A stretch of DNA of 64,000 nucleotides from Lonicera japonica. Lineage: Eukaryota > Streptophyta > Magnoliopsida > Dipsacales > Caprifoliaceae. The translations under genes were made by a program, and so were the position numbers. Where the stretch lies: NCBI GenBank assembly GCA_021464415.1, contig CM038469.1:11882501-11946500 (forward strand). The letters are read 5' to 3'. Shown here one piece after another: positions 12,281-23,321 of this stretch. The notes beneath the pieces were generated by a model. That model was not told the DNA's origin and searched no databases. It saw nothing but the letters and a program-made list of their open reading frames with translations. Position 1 is the first letter of the stretch. Each line of letters starts with the position of its first letter.

Positions 12281-13739
12281 ATTATTTAATAAAGGGTGTT
12301 GTAATTTATTGGGGCTGTTGAATATGGGGATGCGAGCCCTCTGAAACTTCAAGTCACAAAGCAGATAGCTAGTTGATCTTTTATCCTTTATAATTTTGGA
12401 ACGGTTGATAATTGTGCAACTTGTTATTGATTAGGTTAGGTTAGATAAGGTTAATTTTCTGTGACTTGATTTAATGTGAAAAAAATGGTTTTTTCCCATA
12501 TGGCAGTTGCATTTGCATTTGCATTTATTTTGTGTAATGGTGAGTTTTGATAGCACCTACCCCAATTTAAGGTAGTTTTCAAATTTTATTTTGGTTCTTT
12601 ATTATTTATTTTAGAGTAATCATATTATTAAAAGAAAATGATAACATGTGCTCTTAGAGCAAATGTTAACTATACTATGAATAAAAATAATATAATTTTA
12701 CATGAAAATTTGTATAATATAAATGTTATAATTTAATTATTTTTATTTAAAATGCGTAAATATACTAAGATATGCGTTAAATGACCCATTTTAAAATTAG
12801 CTTAAAAAACAATATTTATTTTAATAATATAAATTATTTTAAAAATAAAACTACAAACTTTTAAAATTTTATATTTATTTTAATTATATAGGAGGTCGTT
12901 TAATTGTGTAAATTATCTTATTTATAATTATTTCATCGTAAATTAATAAATTTTAAATCGTTTCATTTCCAAAAAAAAAAATTGTTGCGTAATTTTTTTT
13001 TCATAAACTTATATGATAGTTATAAGTTACATAATTTTAATTATATATCTATATTTTCTTATTTAATATATTATTTATTAACTTAAATTTATAATTTTAA
13101 ATATTAAATATTAATTAACTTTTACAATCAAAATATTTAAATTAAATAATTATAAATAATATAATTTATAAATTAAAAGACAATTAAACAGATTTTAAAT
13201 AATTACTTTGACATTGTTGTTTTCTGAAAAAGCAAAACAATCATTAACCATAATAAGAAAGTGGGCCCGGTAGTGCATGGACGATGGTCAGCTTACAGAG
13301 AGACAAGAATAATAATAATATAGTAAACGAAAGAAGGAAAAACAAATATGGTGGTCAGGCCTAATAATAATAATAGGTGCGCCCATGTGAATCTGTTACA
13401 GCGAAAGGTGGCGAGTGGGTACCACATCTCCACCGCTCTTTGACTCCAAATTTCAAAAAGGTATGTTATGCAATTTGGATAATGCATATTAGGATTGGCG
13501 GCAACTTCACAATATTATATTCATAATAATTCTTAATATTCTTATATATAATTTTATAAAAATAAATAAGTAAATGAGAAATTAAAAAATAATTCTTAAT
13601 ACTTTTATATATAAATTTATAAAAATAAATAAGTTGTAAGTAGCTCCTTTATAATTATATTCAAATTAAAAACACATTATTATTTTAAACTAAATAAAAG
13701 ATTTTATCCACAATTTGTTTTAGTCACAAGTACAATTTT
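12281..13739. other. Very AT-rich intergenic DNA
   Basis: 12600-13200 is almost pure A/T with short homopolymers. 13260-13490 is less biased (a GGGCCC and several GC-rich hexamers) but holds no gene I recognise. Confidence 0.4.
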
Positions 13740-13959
13740 TAAATTTTTGTTCACTAAAAAGATATACTCTAATTTTTTTAATGGTTAATTATATCTTTAA
13801 TACAATTTTTTATTTCTTTTTTACCATTGATAGTTGTTAAGTCTCACCGACTACTTCTGCCCCCATCGTCTACCGGAGCTTCGACAGCAACTCCAAAGCT
13901 CCGGCAACCATTATCATACTTCAAACAAAGGCACAAGAGTTTCGGCGAGAATTTTTATA

Positions 13960-14435
13960 TACTGCAAAAACAAATTTGCACTTGAATTTATATTTTTTAT
14001 TGCTTGTACAAAAATTTATATCTTAATTTGTCTACGAATTGGTACAAAAACATATTTGTACTAAAATTTATAAATTAGTTGTTTACGAATTTAGTGCAAA
14101 AACAATTTTGCACAAAATAAATTATCATAAGTTGTTTAATAATTTAGTGCAAAAATAGATTTGTACTAAAATATGTATCATTTGTTACTTGCTGATGTAA
14201 AGCAAAAAACGAATTTATACTAAAATCTTTATCATTAGTTGATTGCGGAATTAGTGCAAAAACATATTTGCACTAAAAATATATCATGAGTTACTTGAAA
14301 ATTTAATGGAAAACAAATTTGTACTAAAATATGTATCATTTGTTTTGCTTGCAAATTTAGTACAAAAATAGATTTGCACTAAAATATGTATCATTAGTTG
14401 CTTGCGGATTTAGTGCACAAACATATTTGCAGTAC
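13960..14435. repeat. Array of about eight 50-57-bp stem-loop units
   Basis: Each unit contains an inverted pair of the form TTTAGTGCAAA-loop-TTTGCACTAAA, for example at about 14089, 14143, 14251, 14356 and 14410. Compensating changes occur: units reading TTTGTACTAAA tend to pair with GTACAAA. About six related units occur at 48755-49040. Confidence 0.7.
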
Positions 14436-14454
14436 CTATGCCGAAACTCTGCCG

Positions 14455-15077
14455 CAGGGCCGGCCCTGGGGCAGGGCAGGCAGGGCGACCGCCCAGGGCC
14501 CAAAAATAAGAAGGAGCACCAATTTTTTTGTATATGTATATATATATATATATAACATAATATAACAAGTATATGTTAAAAAATATTAAATAAATAAAAT
14601 ATCTTTCCAAAAATCTTTATTTAATAAGGTAACTTTCCAATAAAATGACGCAAATTTTCAAAGTCAGTCTCTTCGTTTTCGCCTATTTTTCATTGACCAA
14701 AATTAAGAAAAACAGACCTATGCCTATTCTTTTATTATTCTTCAATCTTCAGCTTTTCCTTTTACAATTTTCTATTGCCCTCTTAGCCTCATTTTAGAGC
14801 ATCTAGAAGCTTTTTGGAAGATGAAAATGCACATGAAGGTTGAAGATGTAGCACACAAGTGCTTGAATTACCGTTGTATTCGTTTTGAAGATATGTAAAC
14901 TCGTACATTTTGAAATGAAGTTTGTAAGCACTTTCAATTTTTAATTGTAATGTATTTTTGGTGGAATACAAAAATTAATTGGTTTTTTTAATATATAAAA
15001 AATTAATATATTTATTATAAAAGGGGCATTATTTTATAATTTTGCCCAGGGCCTAAAATAGGCCAGGACCGGCTCTG
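14455..15077. mobile_element. Non-autonomous hAT-type element (623 bp)
   Basis: Left end CAGGGCCGGCCCTGG, right end GGACCGGCTCTG, with CCCAGGGCC blocks near both ends. The 8-bp sequence CTCTGCCG directly flanks both sides (14447-14454 and 15078-15085), a hAT-type target duplication. It sits inside the hairpin-array transposon, so it is younger than that element. No transposase frame is seen. Confidence 0.85.
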
Positions 15078-15300
15078 CTCTGCCGGAACTCCAGTACCTA
15101 TGCCGAAACCCCAGTGAGGTTATAATGCTTCGGTAATAATTACCGGAGTTTCGGAGGGAGAAGTAGTGGTGGTTGTGGCCGGTAGTGACTATTATTTTTT
15201 AAGAAAAAAATAAAAGAAACGGATAAATGGTATTTTCAGTAAAAAAATAAAAATAAATAAGTGCCCCTATTTTGGAATGAAAATGTAAGGTATCATTTCT

Positions 15301-15598
15301 TTGATATAATTATAAATAAAACCCTTTTAACCTATTGCCTCTATATATATATTTTGAAAATAAAATGATAATAGGGGTAAAAAGAAAAAAGAAATACTAA
15401 AGTAGATGAATTTATTGTGCACTCAAAATGATAAACAATTTATACATGACACATACAAAAATCAAAATGAAAACATGTACAACTATAAATAACTCAAATA
15501 TAGACTAAACTATTGACACAAAACATATATGACTATAGATATTACACCCTAATAGTTATTAGGGTATAAAGGGACAAAACTATTATTACTTTTTCTTT
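15301..15598. other. Intergenic, no feature seen
   Basis: AT-rich spacer between two transposon insertions. Confidence 0.4.
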
Positions 15599-15788
15599 TG
15601 GTTAAATTAGGTTGTGTCCGAGTCAGTTTTTGTGCAGCTGGACTAATCCTCCTCGCAACTTAGACTACGTTTACATTCACTGCTGGCCACAAAATATTTT
15701 GTGGCTGCCAAAATTCAACGTGGGGAGCTCCCAATCAACTCAAAGCTGAATCCAGTGCGATAACCGCTAAGCCAAGTCTGCTGGTTAA
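15599..15788 (-). mobile_element. Candidate tRNA-derived SINE
   Basis: On the minus strand TGGCTTAGCGGTTATCG (15774-15758) matches a pol III A box. Downstream the sequence reads GAGGATTAGTCCAGCTG and GGACACAACC, the kind of 3' body seen in many eudicot SINEs. TGGTTAA flanks both sides (15599-15605 and 15782-15788). The B box is poorly preserved. A perfect 20-bp palindrome, GCCACAAAATATTTTGTGGC, lies inside. Confidence 0.45.
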
Positions 15789-17049
15789 CCAAAAATTGAT
15801 TGATACAATTAGTAAGGCCTTTTTATTATCCGGTTTCTTAGTTTGAAATTTTTTAGAATGCAGTTACTCACTTTGTTTTCTTAAAAATAAAGTTCACTTT
15901 TTTATAGTCTATATTTCTGACAAGAATATAGATACTATAAATACTATACGGTGAATCTATTCTCAGCGTAAATATTAGAGATATTAAAAAGAAGTATTTC
16001 TAATAGTCGCATCATTTTAAAAACAGTATCCATAGGGACCCTGCTTTAAAAGAAAATTGAGGGAATTAGGGTGAAAAGTTGTACCGTAAAATTTGGCAAT
16101 TGTATATTGCTTAGCAAAACAAAAGTTTGCTTTCCTTAGTGTCTCCTGTAGTGAAACTTGTATTCTATTGGTTGACAACATAATAAATTACTAAAATGAG
16201 TTGTATTATCCAAACCAAAAATAATTCTCTATTATAGTAAAAACAGGTGGCATATCCTATTTTAATAATTCAATTGAAGGGATACAGATGGGGATGAACA
16301 CAAATTAATTGTAAATTCGAGAGTAGTCTTTCTCAGTGATGGAGGCTAGTGAATTAGTTGAAAGGTAGTGGTTGTTAGATTATGATGTTTGTTCACGGCA
16401 AATCAACTACATGATGCCTAATAATGAACACTGGCACTAATGTAATTGTATTTGTTTATTTATTGAGTAATGTCAAAGTGTGTCTGCTGCTGCTGCTTTT
16501 TTCCTTTTATGTTCTCACGCCACATTGAATGCAGGATTAATTTCCGTTACTACTAATTATAATAATTTTGTACATGTTAAAATTTGAACTCAATATTTCC
16601 TCTAACCATTTGTTCCAACAAATACCCGGTGATCAACAAACTAATAGATCACCTTTAGTTGTTTGTGTCTACAGGCTTTAAGGCACACGGAAGGGTTCTT
16701 AAAAATTAGAAAAGTAATGTCTTTGAATTTGGACTAATATAATTACTTCTTTCTTTCTTTGTTGACGAATATCATAATATAATTAATTAGTTTCAGTAAA
16801 CTAATTATTGCTCTAAAATATATATATATATATATTGCTCTTTTATCTGTTTTTGTGGTATGTCTTGGACTTGGGCTAGGGCTAGGGCTAGGGCTACACC
16901 TAACTTTCGAAGCCCCCTAAGAATGGGCCTTTATAATCTCAGTTGACCCATTAAATTTTTTATTACTATCAGTGAAAGGCCCATATATAAATGTCAATAA
17001 TATCCTGCATATCACTTTGTCTGAAACTTGAAACCTTTGTAAACAAGTG
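15789..17049. other. Intergenic region upstream of the reticulon gene
   Basis: No gene recognised. Contains a (TA)n tract at about 16818-16833 and four GGGCTA repeats at 16873-16896, which are not the plant telomere repeat. Confidence 0.45.
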
Positions 17050-17050
17050 C

Positions 17051-17093
17051 CACGTGGGTATACATGCATGGCTTCCACGTTGGCTGCCACGTG
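17051..17093 (+). promoter_or_regulatory. Two G-box/ABRE-like elements upstream of the reticulon gene
   Basis: CACGTG occurs at 17051-17056 (GCCACGTGGG) and 17088-17093 (GCCACGTGTA), with CCACGTTGGC between. CACGTG cores bind bZIP and bHLH factors and often mediate light, ABA or stress responses. Being about 280-320 bases before the start codon, they are plausible promoter elements. Confidence 0.5.
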
Positions 17094-17139
17094 TAGAGCT
17101 CAAAATCTATACACCAACCTAAGCCTTATACCCACGGGA

Positions 17140-17280
17140 GATGATTCCCACCGAAATTGAACCTCTCCGCAAAGAAGAAAAACTAAAGAACCCTCACAAC
17201 ACCAACATAAGAAAAAGATGATTCCCACCGAAATTGAACCTCTCCACAAAGAAGAAAAATAATCCAAAGAACCTCAAAAA
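17140..17280 (+). repeat. Tandem repeat (period 77) in the presumed 5' leader of the reticulon gene
   Basis: GATGATTCCCACCGAAATTG at 17140 recurs at 17217, and about 60 bases match in each copy including CCTCTCC-CAAAGAAGAAAAA. Position suggests leader or core promoter. Confidence 0.8.
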
Positions 17281-17369
17281 CCTTTGTTACAATAACATTA
17301 CACTACAAGCTTCTGTTCCTTGTATTAAAAGTTTAAAACTTGCATAACTTCTTTAATCTATCTTTCAAA

Positions 17370-19349
17370 ATGTCTGATCCAACTCCATCTCCACCACCGC
17401 CACCACCAGCAGCAGTAGCAGAAGGTGAGCTCCACAGCAAACAACCACCGCCGCCACCACCAGGTAAGCTCCAAAGCAAACCCATCTCTCTCTCTCTCTC
17501 TCACAAAATATTAACAGTGGACTTGTTTTGGTTTGGCAGACAGAGATATAGTGAGGGATGTATTTCAATGGAGGAGGAAAAAACTTAGTATATTTGTTCT
17601 GCTGGTGGCAACAGCAACATGGGTAGTGATGGAAATTTATGACTACAACTTCATTCCCGTGGTTTCCTATGTGGGCATGGCCATTTCTGCCTCGTTGTTC
17701 ATCTGGGCCAGTATTCTTAGGGTTATGGGCAAGTAAGCTTCTCTTATCTATATAAGACTAATGGTGCACTTAAATTAGGCTCATGCACTTAAGTTTTATT
17801 AGCTACTCCCTCTGTCCTCTCAGGGTTTTCTTGTGGGAACATCCCAAATTTAGAAGTCTAGTTTCCTTCTTCTTGGGCCATAACCTGTGTACCCAGAGTC
17901 GAAATTGTAAATAAATTTTGCGCTCATATCATTGACAACAAAAACCAGAAGAAAAATAAATAAAACTACGGTTGTTTTAATGGTAGAGGCTAAAACTATT
18001 AGAATAGGTAATAAATATGATAAATAAGGATAAATTGATCAGTGAAGCTGCACCATGATCTTTCATGTTGTACTTTACCTTGGCAAGAACACAATTGTGA
18101 CAAAGGGAGACTGTAAAAGAGGACAAAAAAATATGACAAACTAAAGCCTTGGAAGATTACAAAAATATACCATGTCTGCCCCTCGCCGTTAAGAGTCCAC
18201 GTTTGACTTTCGAATTTTTGGAACTTGTTTCTTAGGGTGAGTTTTTGTGCTTTCACTGTTTTCTAAAATGGATTCTTAATTTGGGACATCCCAAAAAAGA
18301 ATTGTGGACTCTTAATCTGGGATGGAGGGTTTAAATAATGTATAAACACAATTTGACAAGGGGGGCTGTGGAAGAGGACAGAAAAATTGAACAAACTAAA
18401 GCCTAGGACAAGGAATAAAAATGTTTGTAAATTCAGTCCCCATCTTTTTGACTGCACAGGAGGCTGAAGTGTATTTTCTTTTATCTATAATTTCAAATCT
18501 CTAAATTTGATAATCTTAGCAATTGTTTGGCTGGATATGAAATGATGTATGCTTTGCAGAGAGACACCAAGCCTATCAGCACTTGAAATTCCAGAACAGA
18601 CAGCTATAGAGATGGGGCATTCAGTTACAAAATGGATTGAAGAGGGAATACAATGGATGTTTCGAATTGGTGCTGAGGGAGAATTGTTTGTCTTTGCTGG
18701 AGCTGTAGTTGCATTGTGGTTATTTTCCCATGTTGCAAAATTCTGTGACCTGCTTAACCTCCTCTACATAGGTAACATTTTTTACGTGGCAGTACACTAG
18801 ACACAGTGGCAATATATAAGCACCATATAAGCCCAACACATGGACTTCGCCAGGTTTTCGACTTTTCATCCCCTCTGGACGAGTGGTGGCTCCCATAAGG
18901 AGCATCACAGAATGGATCTAGCGTAAGAGCACCAAGTATCTTGTCCGCCATGTGAGTTCCTTGCAAGGGCAGACACATCTCATTTAGTGCTTTAATATCC
19001 AGCCAGTCTAGCCTAATTAAGTGTCAATATATATTAGCACTCCACTCAAAAAAAAAAAAAAAAAACATGGATCCTTACTTGATTAGTTGACATTTTGAGC
19101 TTAGGATACAAAATTTGTTTGTGTAAGAAAGTTGACTCACGACATTCCTTTTTTCTGGTGCTTGTCACAGGGATTGTGGTGGGGATGACTGTGCCAGCAA
19201 TATATATGAGGTATGAGCACAAGATAAAGGAGTACAGGAATCGCATAAGGGTGCAGTGTGAGAGGCTTTACGATATGATTAACGAGAGGGTTGTACAGAA
19301 AGTGAAGAATATGGCAGTAGGAAAGAAAAAGGAGAGGAAGGTTGAGTAG
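17370..19349 (+). CDS. Reticulon-like protein (RTNLB family), 4 exons, 225 aa
   Basis: Exons: 17370-17463, 17540-17732, 18560-18771, 19171-19349, all GT-AG with matching phases, stop TAG. The N-terminus (1-31) is proline-rich with two poly-Pro runs. The reticulon homology domain starts at about 34 with DVFQWRRKK (38-46), the family's typical entry. Two long hydrophobic hairpins follow (about 47-92 and 128-178), separated by a hydrophilic loop of about 35 residues. The C-terminus is basic and ends KKKERKVE. Reticulons insert as wedges in the ER membrane and curve tubules. Its short length and lack of other domains match the small plant RTNLB members; I do not assign a number. The gene runs towards the PPR gene, 1.25 kb away. 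Confidence 0.92.
17804..18330. mobile_element. Possible Stowaway-like MITE in reticulon intron 2
   Basis: The left end TACTCCCTCTGTCC closely resembles Stowaway termini. GGGATGGAGGG at 18319-18329 is a degenerate candidate for the other end, and inner blocks near both ends (CATCCCAAATTTAGAA and TTCTTAATTTGGGACATCCC) are roughly inverted. The far terminus is poor, so this may be a broken or composite copy. Confidence 0.35.
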
Positions 19350-20597
19350 TTATTGTTGTTTTTCAGTTCTTTACTAGCGGTGGTTATTTTCTTCGAAAGC
19401 ATTGTTTATATTCGTTAATAGCCTCGACTTGGTAGTTAACAACTGCTTCATTAATTATGCTTTGCATGACGTTGGTGCACACTTAATACTTTTGTATATG
19501 GGTTCCAAATGTGTGTTAAAAGGGAAAATGCTAATATGAACTTCCTTTACTAACACAAAAATGGTCTATTCTTAATATGAACATTGTTTCCAACTAAACA
19601 CTGCGAAAAGCATGAATTTCAGGGTTGCTAGTTTTCTAAGGGCTTTGGGCCTTCACGTATAGTACGCTATAGAAGCTTGTACAATTTTGAGCAGGTGAAG
19701 ATTGTTGCAACAAATCTGGGCTCTTGCAATTACTCTTGTCTCTATTTCACCATTTATTAGGGACCTGTTTTTATGGGAATTCGGTTGTGACTACTTATGA
19801 CCAGTTAAAAACACAAAAGTATTGGGTTATTTACGATCTATTTTGAACACGACTTTTTTGTGGGAGTACTCAAACTAGATGACAATGATCAATGCATACT
19901 CAAATACCTATTACCATATGAGAAAATCATCATATTATCTGCAAACGCAGGCAACATAACTAAAAGATTACCTGCAGGCATAAGCCATCTTAACGTCGAT
20001 GAATTCAAGCTTGCGAGGAGGATCTCAGCAGCTAGATCCTTGAACCCCTTTATGACTTGAAGAAAAACAGAAGACCTCATCAGCTTCAATGAAAAAACAA
20101 GGATGCGCTCATAAAATTTTCTTTATGCCGAAACTATGATCCAGGCCCAGCAGCTCAACCATAAAAGTGAAGTTGAAAAGGAATGAACTTCGCTGCAGTA
20201 ACTGAAGGTTACTGCTCATTCCGATAGGATGATAATTGTTATAGATTTGCCTATATCTAACGTTCTCTGTGAATATCATGTTTCCATAAACTCGATCAAC
20301 CCCAAAATTGAGTAAACTCGAAAACGCCACCATCATGAAGGTTTCTAGCAGGTCGTACTTTTCATGTTCACATATTTCACCTTGCAGAGACATTCACCAG
20401 TATACAAAGAAGGATCAACAACCTTCTTACTTCCTGAGCTAAGCCATCATTTCAGCAGGAATCCCAGAAACCAACTTTTTATGAGGAGTTCCCACTCCAT
20501 ATCATCCTAACATTGTACGGAAACTTTTTTGTGGATCTCATACCCTTCTTTGTCTTTCGAAATCAAGCAGAAATTTCAATGGACTAACTGGCCAGAA
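19350..20597. other. Convergent intergenic region between the reticulon and PPR genes
   Basis: It must hold both 3' UTRs. Short frames at 19860-20060 and 20109-20393 show no known domain. No transposon ends recognised. Confidence 0.45.
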
Positions 20598-22700
20598 TCA
20601 CCAGTAGTCTTTACAGGAACAGCTCCCACCCTCGAAACAATGGAACCGACTTGAATCCCTCACAATTATTTTTCTCTCAACAATCTTTGAGATAAACTTA
20701 ATTGCAGTATGACAGTCGACACAAGTTCTTAAATTTTTATACACTTTTACTGTCATTCCTGGTGAAGTAGCAATGATTCCAAACACCACTGCAAGCTTTT
20801 CGCTATGATAGGAGAGATTTTGCTCCTTTTGCTCCTCTTCCACATCATGGAGCACATAATCCGTCTTGGGTACACAGCCTTCTTCTTTCATCCTTTTAAG
20901 AAGCTTCGCAAAAAATTCGTATATCTCCCCAGATCTTGGGTGAGATGTATCCCCGACCAAGAAAACATGAACTTTTCCCTTGATTTCAGTCCAACTCAAA
21001 CCTGGTGTTTTGGTAACTCCTCTTTCATCCATAATCTTTCTGATTTTTGATACTTCATCCCACTTACCAGCTGCAGCATAGATGTTAGCGAGAGTAACAT
21101 ATGTAGCTGCATTCTCAGGCTCTATTTCAAATAATGCATCAGCTGCTTGTTTTGCCAGTTCAAGGTTTCCATGAATTCTGCTTCCGCCTAGCAAGGAAGC
21201 CCACAAAAACTTATCAGGTTTCATTGGCATTTTTTTGATAATATCTTCGGCTTCTCTGAATCTACCAGCCCTACCCAAGAGATCAACTACACAAGCATAG
21301 TGATCTGCAGTATGTGTTAGTCCATATTTCTCCTTGATTGAGAGGAAATATTCAAGCCCTCTGTCAACTAAACCAGCATGAGTGCAAGCAGAAAGAACCC
21401 CAATAAAAGTAATGTGATCAGGCTGAGTACCAGCTTCGAGTAGCAACTCAAATAACTTAAGAGCTTCAATGGGCTGCCCATTCTGAGCATACCCATTGAT
21501 CAGAGACGTCCATGAAACCAAATCCGGTCGGGGTATCCATTTGAAAACCCTGTCAGCAATCTCAATGTTCCCACACCTGGAGTACATATGAACAAGAGCA
21601 CTTGCTGCAAATGAAAATGGATTAAACCCAATACGCATCATGTACCCGTGTACCTGTTTACCCAAATTCTCTGCAGAACGATAAGCACAAGCATTCAAAA
21701 CCCCAGCAAAAGTAAACTCATTAGGTCTAATCCCTGACTTCAACAAATCTGAGAACAATAAAAACCCATCTTCAATTTTTCCATCCTCAAAGTACCTACC
21801 CATGATTGCTGTCCATGAAACAATGTCTCTGTTCAAAGTCCTGTCAAATATGTGCCTAGCTTCGTATATACTCCCACATTTTCCATACATATCAGATAAG
21901 GCACTCCAAACCACGGCATCAGAATCCAACCCAGTCCGCACAATATGACCATGAATCTCCTTCCCAAGATGTAAAGATTGGATTGCAGCGGATGCTGCAA
22001 GAGCACTAGAAATTGTGAACTTATTGCACTTCAAGTTATCTTCTCTCTGCATTAGTCTATACAACTCTAATGCCTCATTAGGCCTGTCATGCCGAACATA
22101 ACCCGAAATCATCGCAGTCCAAGAAAAATTATCCCTTTCGGGCATTTCATCAAACAGTTTCCTCGCTTCATTAACATGTCCTAATTTTGCGTACCCAGAT
22201 ATCATAATATTACTAGAACACAAGTCTTTCTCAGACATTTCATCAAACACCTTCTGGGCATCAATCAAACTATCACATTTACAGTACATTTCAAGAAGGC
22301 GATTGGAAACAAAAGCACCCGGTACAAAACCAGATCTTTTGATGTGAACATGTACTCTCTTGCCCTCCTGAAGAGCTCGTTGTTGAAGGCAGAATTGTAG
22401 AAGTGTTGAATATATTGCAGCAGAGGGACGGTCCAAAAGATCCAGTATTTGTACTGCTTCTTTCAAACGCTTTTGGTGGCATAGAACATCAATGGCTTCT
22501 TTGAATTTCTTGTCCTCGCATAAGCTTTTAATGAGCCTGTTGTTGTTTTGTGAATTGAAGGATGGTTTTTGAAGAGGAGGCTTCTGTTTCAAAGGGAATT
22601 GAGGAGAAGAAGTGATGATCCTTTCATTGTGGAAAAGATGTGCAGAATGACGACTTACGAATCTGAGTATTGTTCGAAGATGGGATTGTGCTGATTTCAT
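20598..22700 (-). CDS. DYW-class pentatricopeptide repeat protein, intronless, 700 aa
   Basis: Single exon, ATG at 22700, stop after the C-terminal DYW triplet. The N-terminal region of about 60 residues is basic and hydroxylated, as expected for an organelle transit peptide. A PLS-type array of PPR motifs follows (about 95-550; repeats such as ISGYAKLGHVNEARKLFDEM and LINGYAQNGQPIEALKLF). Then come the E/E+ region (PGLSWTEIKGKVHVF) and a full DYW domain. The deaminase zinc site and catalytic Glu are present: HSE at 632-634 and CVDC at 660-663. The second metal-binding cluster is H687 with C694/C696 (CSC). DYW proteins edit C to U in mitochondrial or plastid RNA, the PPR array choosing the site. 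From memory of family sequences it looks most like Arabidopsis At4g37170; this was not checked by search. No breaks seen. Confidence 0.96.
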   Translation of the reverse strand: MKSAQSHLRTILRFVSRHSAHLFHNERIITSSPQFPLKQKPPLQKPSFNSQNNNRLIKSLCEDKKFKEAIDVLCHQKRLKEAVQILDLLDRPSAAIYSTLLQFCLQQRALQEGKRVHVHIKRSGFVPGAFVSNRLLEMYCKCDSLIDAQKVFDEMSEKDLCSSNIMISGYAKLGHVNEARKLFDEMPERDNFSWTAMISGYVRHDRPNEALELYRLMQREDNLKCNKFTISSALAASAAIQSLHLGKEIHGHIVRTGLDSDAVVWSALSDMYGKCGSIYEARHIFDRTLNRDIVSWTAIMGRYFEDGKIEDGFLLFSDLLKSGIRPNEFTFAGVLNACAYRSAENLGKQVHGYMMRIGFNPFSFAASALVHMYSRCGNIEIADRVFKWIPRPDLVSWTSLINGYAQNGQPIEALKLFELLLEAGTQPDHITFIGVLSACTHAGLVDRGLEYFLSIKEKYGLTHTADHYACVVDLLGRAGRFREAEDIIKKMPMKPDKFLWASLLGGSRIHGNLELAKQAADALFEIEPENAATYVTLANIYAAAGKWDEVSKIRKIMDERGVTKTPGLSWTEIKGKVHVFLVGDTSHPRSGEIYEFFAKLLKRMKEEGCVPKTDYVLHDVEEEQKEQNLSYHSEKLAVVFGIIATSPGMTVKVYKNLRTCVDCHTAIKFISKIVERKIIVRDSSRFHCFEGGSCSCKDYW

Positions 22701-22739
22701 ATCTTCCGGAAGGTGGCGGCAAAACGGTCACTACTCACG

Positions 22740-23321
22740 GTGACAACGATTCGCAGCTATATTGAATTCTTCCCGAGTTCAAGGATCTTTTTCATAAAAA
22801 TTAAAAATTTGCAAAAAAAAAAAAAAAAAAAAAATTTGGAAATTATCGAAAGCACTTTGGAAATGGGTGTTGCTATTTGACCGCAAAGTTTTATTTTGTT
22901 CTATTCCATTTCTTAGTTTGAATTAGTGGAGTCGTTAGAAAAACCTAAACAAATGAATTAAATTAATTTGTTATAATTTAAAAAAATTTAAATTGAAATT
23001 AAAATTAAAATTCGAAACCGATTAATTTAGGTCGGTTTGGGTTCGGGGTTCAGGTTACCCGAATTGAACCGAAAAAATTAAAATCTTGTAGCTCTAAAAG
23101 GTTGATGGTGGTTTCCTTTATACTTCCCCTCTATTTCTCTCTCTATAAAATATTTCGTCTTTAAATCTCTCTATTGATCGGAAAGTGAAATGAGAAAGGG
23201 TCTTTCTTGACTTCAAATGGTTAATAGTGAACTACTTATGAAAGGAATTGTGATAGTAGCATGATCAGATTTGATGCTCCCTTTATGTGGTAAAGTGAAA
23301 AATATACACATATGTATATAT
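22740..23321. other. Upstream flank of the PPR gene
   Basis: Holds a poly-A run (22815-22834) and a short GGTTCGGG/CCCGAA-rich patch (23027-23080) like the interior of the neighbouring hAT-type MITE. No gene seen. Confidence 0.4.

Larger units (their letters stand above)
13740..15300. mobile_element. Non-autonomous DNA transposon with hairpin array (copy 1), carrying a nested hAT element
   Basis: A second, shorter member lies at 48560-49230. Both begin with a TTCACTAAAA/TTCCTAAAAG-like arm and end with a roughly inverted arm (AGTGCCCCTATTTT and GAGTGTCCTTATTT). Inside both is the CACC...CCGGAGCTT block near the left, an array of stem-loop units in the middle and a CCGGAGTTTCGG block near the right. 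No transposase is seen. The arms are imperfect and target duplications were not found, so the superfamily (Mutator-like is possible) stays open. Confidence 0.5.

Noticed and set aside
16873..16896. GGGCTA x4 as an interstitial telomere
   Set aside because: The plant telomere is TTTAGGG; this unit is different and very short.
17365..17568. Minus-strand frame over reticulon exon 1
   Set aside because: Shadow of the proline-rich exon and the TC-rich intron.
20109..20393. 94-codon minus-strand frame downstream of the PPR gene
   Set aside because: No domain and no sequence hallmark; probably 3' UTR or spacer.
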